Shown here: piece after piece, positions 6,177 to 8,104 of the stretch
Position numbering within the stretch: the stretch's first letter is position 1
Layout: each line of letters starts with the position of its first letter
Assembly: GCA_945876925.1 (NCBI GenBank)
Contig: CAMCQD010000062.1
Location: 1-8,104, forward strand
Direction of reading: 5' to 3'
Origin: an uncultured Dermatophilus sp.
GTDB taxonomy: Bacteria > Actinomycetota > Actinomycetes > Actinomycetales > Dermatophilaceae
Length of the DNA stretch: 8,104 bases
The notes under the pieces: generated by a model
What the model was told of the DNA's origin: nothing
Seen by the model: the letters and a program-made list of their open reading frames with translations, nothing else
Databases searched by the model: none
Position numbers and translations under genes: made by a program

Positions 6177-6238
6177 ACCATCGGGGCACCCCCGGCCGCG
6201 GCGCGCGTCGCGGCACCAGGCCCGCCGGTTCCAGCCGG

Positions 6239-6244
6239 TAGATT
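6239..6244 (+). promoter_or_regulatory. Candidate -10 box, leaderless start of the HipA-like gene
   Basis: TAGATT is followed by CACCGC and the ATG at 6251, with no Shine-Dalgarno between. This is the spacing expected when transcription starts at the ATG itself. No clear -35 hexamer is seen 17-18 nt upstream. The 110-nt divergent region 6141-6250 appears to hold the promoters of both flanking genes. Confidence 0.5.
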
Positions 6245-6250
6245 CACCGC

Positions 6251-7018
6251 ATGCTGCCGACTGTCGTGGCCACCAGGTTCGTCGCCCCGCTGCGCGAGGG
6301 CGGCTCCATGCCCGGGCTGATGGAGGCCAGCGACGAGGGCATGTACGTGGTCAAGTTCCGCGGTGCCGGGCAGGGCCTGAAGACCCTGGTGGCCGAGGTG
6401 CTCGCGGGGCAGATCGCGGCCCGGGCCGGGGTCGCCGTCCCCGGGCTGGCGATCGTCGACGTGCCCGGCGCGATCGCCCGGTACGAGGCGGACGAGGAGG
6501 TCCAGGACCTGCTGGACGCCTCGCTCGGGCTCAACCTCGGCCTGGATTTCCTGCCCGGGGCGCACGCCTACGACGGCACGGTCCGCCCCGATCCGGTCAG
6601 CGCGGCCCGGCTCCTGTGGGTGGACGCGTATACCGCGAATGTCGATCGCACGTGGTCGAATCCGAACCTGCTGGTCTGGCACGGGCAGGTGTACGCCATC
6701 GACCACGGCGCGGCGCTGTACTTCCATCACGCCTGGCCCGGCCGGGCACCGGACGCGACCCGGTTCGCCGCCGCCAGGTTCGATGCCAGCACGCATGTGC
6801 TCGCCGAGCTGGCAAGTGATCCGCGCGAGCTCCACGATGAGCTCGCGGCCCGGCTCGATCCGGCCACCATCGCCGGGATCGTCGACGCGGTGCCGCAGGA
6901 ATGGCTCGAACCCGCCTCCGGCCTGGACGATCCCGCCCAGATCCGCGCGGCCTACCGGGAGCACCTGAGCGCCCGGCTCGCCTCCCCGGACGCATGGCTG
7001 CCGGGAGCAGCGCGATGA
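6251..7018 (+). CDS. HipA-family kinase-like protein
   Basis: 255 residues, shorter than classical HipA (about 440), keeping only the kinase core. Seen: a nucleotide-site lysine in YVVKF (Lys35) and a Glu49 that could pair with it. NVDRTWSNPNLL (130-141) matches HipA's catalytic loop in spacing: Asp132 as base and Asn137 five residues on as metal ligand. AIDHGAAL (149-156) gives the second metal-binding Asp151. By analogy with HipA, which phosphorylates glutamyl-tRNA synthetase, it may be a protein Ser/Thr kinase, but this branch is uncharacterised and its target is unknown. There is no HipB-like helix-turn-helix gene beside it, so it is not an ordinary HipBA toxin-antitoxin pair. Its stop overlaps the start of the DUF3037 gene (ATGA), a pairing I know as recurrent in bacteria. 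The ATG is preferred because the conserved domain starts within about 5 residues and TAGATT lies 6 nt upstream. Confidence 0.85.
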   Translation: MLPTVVATRFVAPLREGGSMPGLMEASDEGMYVVKFRGAGQGLKTLVAEVLAGQIAARAGVAVPGLAIVDVPGAIARYEADEEVQDLLDASLGLNLGLDFLPGAHAYDGTVRPDPVSAARLLWVDAYTANVDRTWSNPNLLVWHGQVYAIDHGAALYFHHAWPGRAPDATRFAAARFDASTHVLAELASDPRELHDELAARLDPATIAGIVDAVPQEWLEPASGLDDPAQIRAAYREHLSARLASPDAWLPGAAR

Positions 7019-7467
7019 GCAGGTCCTTCCCGGCCGGCGGCACGGCACTGGTCAACACCTCCGCGCGCGGGCAGGGCGGCGCCCCGCCCGGGTATATGCC
7101 GTATCAATACACCGTGCTGCGCTTCGTTCCCCGGGTCGCCCGCGAGGAGTTCGTCAACGTCGGTGTCGTGGTGTATTCGCAGGCAGCCGGGTTGCTGCGG
7201 CTGGCCTGGCACCTGGACGAGCCCCGGCTGCGCGCCTTCGCCCCCGGCGCCGACCTGGCGGCGCTGGCCGCCCAGCTGTCCGCCCTGGAGGCGATCTGCG
7301 CGGGTGAGCCGGGCAGCGGCCGCCCCTCGCCCGGCAAGCTCATCGCCCGGTTCGGCTGGGTGAGCGCCCCGCGCAGCACCGTGCTCCAGCCCGGCCCGGT
7401 ACATGGCGGGATATGCCGTGACATCGGCGCCGAACCGGCCCGGCTGCTGGACCTGCTCGTGCGCTGA
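7015..7467 (+). CDS. DUF3037 family protein, partner of the HipA-like kinase
   Basis: 150 residues, soluble, with no signal peptide or membrane segment. The conserved part runs from MPYQYTVLRFVPR (28-40) through EEFVNVGVVVYS (44-55) to SAPRSTVLQPGPVH (117-130), a signature I recognise as DUF3037. No biochemical function is known to me. The start at 7015 is chosen because it forms an ATGA overlap with the kinase-like gene and has GGGAG 7 nt upstream (7003-7007). The ATG at 7096, which starts right at the conserved MPYQY and would give 123 residues, is a real alternative without a visible Shine-Dalgarno; the first 27 residues look unconserved. Tight coupling to the kinase suggests it is a substrate, adaptor or inhibitor of that protein; this is inference from context. 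Confidence 0.82.
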   Translation: MSRSFPAGGTALVNTSARGQGGAPPGYMPYQYTVLRFVPRVAREEFVNVGVVVYSQAAGLLRLAWHLDEPRLRAFAPGADLAALAAQLSALEAICAGEPGSGRPSPGKLIARFGWVSAPRSTVLQPGPVHGGICRDIGAEPARLLDLLVR

Positions 7468-7471
7468 CCGC

Positions 7472-7487
7472 CGCCGGGCGGCCGGCG
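7472..7487 (+). terminator. Possible weak hairpin after the DUF3037 gene
   Basis: CGCCG (7472-7476) pairs with CGGCG (7483-7487) over a 6-nt loop, 5 nt past the stop codon. It has no U-tract, and such short GC stems arise easily in this sequence. The rest of the gap to 7554 shows only the -10 box of the next gene. Confidence 0.25.
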
Positions 7488-7540
7488 AATGAGACTCACC
7501 GGGCATCGCCGACTGCGGGTGCCAGCCCGCCGGGGTCTTC

Positions 7541-7546
7541 TAGGGT
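7541..7546 (+). promoter_or_regulatory. Candidate -10 box, leaderless start of the PEBP gene
   Basis: TAGGGT is followed by 8 nt and the ATG at 7555. The preceding TCTTC is the only pyrimidine/A+T break in the gap. There is no Shine-Dalgarno at a normal distance (AAGG is only 1 nt from the ATG). This fits an actinobacterial leaderless promoter and argues for the 7555 start over the in-frame ATG at 7489. Confidence 0.55.
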
Positions 7547-7554
7547 GCGAAGGT

Positions 7555-8094
7555 ATGAACCTCGAACGCCCCATCGCCCCCGATCCCTACGAGCTGCTAC
7601 CGAAGGTGCCGTCGTTCACGGTGACCAGCCCTGGCTTCGAGCCCGGCGGGGAGCTGCCCGCCCGGCACGCATTCGCCTACGAGAATGCCTCCCCTGCCCT
7701 GTCCTGGTCCGGCGCCCCCGAGGGGACCAGGTCCTTCGTGGTCACGTGCTTCGACCCGGACGCGCCCACCCCGGCCGGGTTCTGGCACTGGGCCGTCGCG
7801 GGGATCCCCGCCGGAGTCACCGAGCTGGCCGAGAACGCGGGCACCGAGGACGGCGCCGGGCTGCCCGAGGGCGCCTTCCAGCTCACCAACGACTACGGCT
7901 TCGACTGGTTCGGCGGCGCCGCCCCGCCGCCCGGTGACCGGCCGCACCGGTACATGTTCGCGGTGCACGCCCTGGACACCGAGGATCCCGGCGTCGAGGC
8001 GGGCTTCTCGCCCGCCAAGATGTCGTTCTACAGCCTGGGGCGCACCCTGGCGCGCGCGGTCGTCACCGCCACCTACGCCATCCCCGCCGGGTAA
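7555..8094 (+). CDS. PEBP-family protein (YbhB/YbcL type)
   Basis: 179 residues, the usual length for bacterial phosphatidylethanolamine-binding-protein homologues. Seen in order: SPALSWSGAPEGTRSF (46-61), VTCFDPDAPTPAGFWHWAV (63-81) with the ligand-pocket Asp67-Pro68-Asp69 and His78, NDYGFDWFGGAAPPPGDRPH (112-131) and RYMFAVHAL (132-140). These are the CR1 and CR2 blocks of the family, so the anion-binding pocket looks intact. No signal peptide is seen, so it should be cytoplasmic. The cellular role of bacterial members is unsettled; some are described as kinase-inhibitor-like by homology with eukaryotic RKIP, which does not show function here. The start at 7555 is chosen because MNLERPIAPDPYELLP is the N-terminus I know from actinomycete relatives, and the 22 extra residues from the ATG at 7489 are Arg-rich and unlike the family. 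It probably has its own promoter. Confidence 0.93.
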   Translation: MNLERPIAPDPYELLPKVPSFTVTSPGFEPGGELPARHAFAYENASPALSWSGAPEGTRSFVVTCFDPDAPTPAGFWHWAVAGIPAGVTELAENAGTEDGAGLPEGAFQLTNDYGFDWFGGAAPPPGDRPHRYMFAVHALDTEDPGVEAGFSPAKMSFYSLGRTLARAVVTATYAIPAG

Positions 8095-8104
8095 CGCCGG
8101 ACCG

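Noticed and set aside
6251..7467. Classical HipBA toxin-antitoxin locus
   Set aside because: The kinase is about half the usual HipA length, no helix-turn-helix HipB is present, and the partner is a DUF3037 protein.
7489..7554. Longer N-terminus for the PEBP protein from the ATG at 7489
   Set aside because: The added 22 residues are Arg-rich and unlike the family, and the candidate -10 box TAGGGT would then lie inside the gene; 7555 fits the family N-terminus.

Overview
The window is very G+C-rich (about 70% by eye). Third codon positions are strongly G/C-biased, and three genes carry a TANNNT hexamer 6-8 nt before their start codons. Protein families such as the HipA-like kinase/DUF3037 pair and a GT2-GtrA protein also point to a high-G+C actinomycete (Actinomycetota). 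The genus cannot be named from this sequence. No RNA genes, insertion sequences, CRISPR arrays or replication origins were found.

Left part (2-5123). The plus-strand 3' end of a membrane glycosyltransferase with a GtrA domain faces a two-gene PTS operon on the minus strand. The operon is transcribed right to left. Its first gene encodes one polypeptide holding a glucose-type EIIA, HPr and Enzyme I. Its second gene, 27 nt downstream, encodes an EIIBC permease of the beta-glucoside/sucrose type. Together the two proteins contain every step from PEP to imported, phosphorylated sugar: EI (His478), HPr (His188), EIIA (His80), EIIB (Cys24), EIIC. The permease also ends in a second EIIB-like domain that lacks the phosphorylated cysteine. 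The two converging transcription units seem to carry each other's terminators: each hairpin lies inside the last codons of the opposing gene.

Middle (5124-6250). A 258-nt gap holds the leader of the PTS operon, with a candidate -10 box and a nested hairpin that reaches the Shine-Dalgarno sequence. A minus-strand PlsC-type acyltransferase follows. Its upstream region shares an exact 18-bp sequence with the PTS leader, which suggests common control or a common RNA/DNA element.

Right part (6251-8094). Divergent from the acyltransferase is a translationally coupled pair, a HipA-family kinase-like protein and a DUF3037 protein (ATGA overlap). It is followed by a PEBP (YbhB/YbcL-family) protein with its own likely leaderless promoter.

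Most gene families here are recognisable. The observations most worth following are the permease with a degenerate second EIIB domain, the self-contained PTS relay, the 18-bp leader repeat with its foldable context, the reciprocal terminators, and the uncharacterised kinase/DUF3037 pair.
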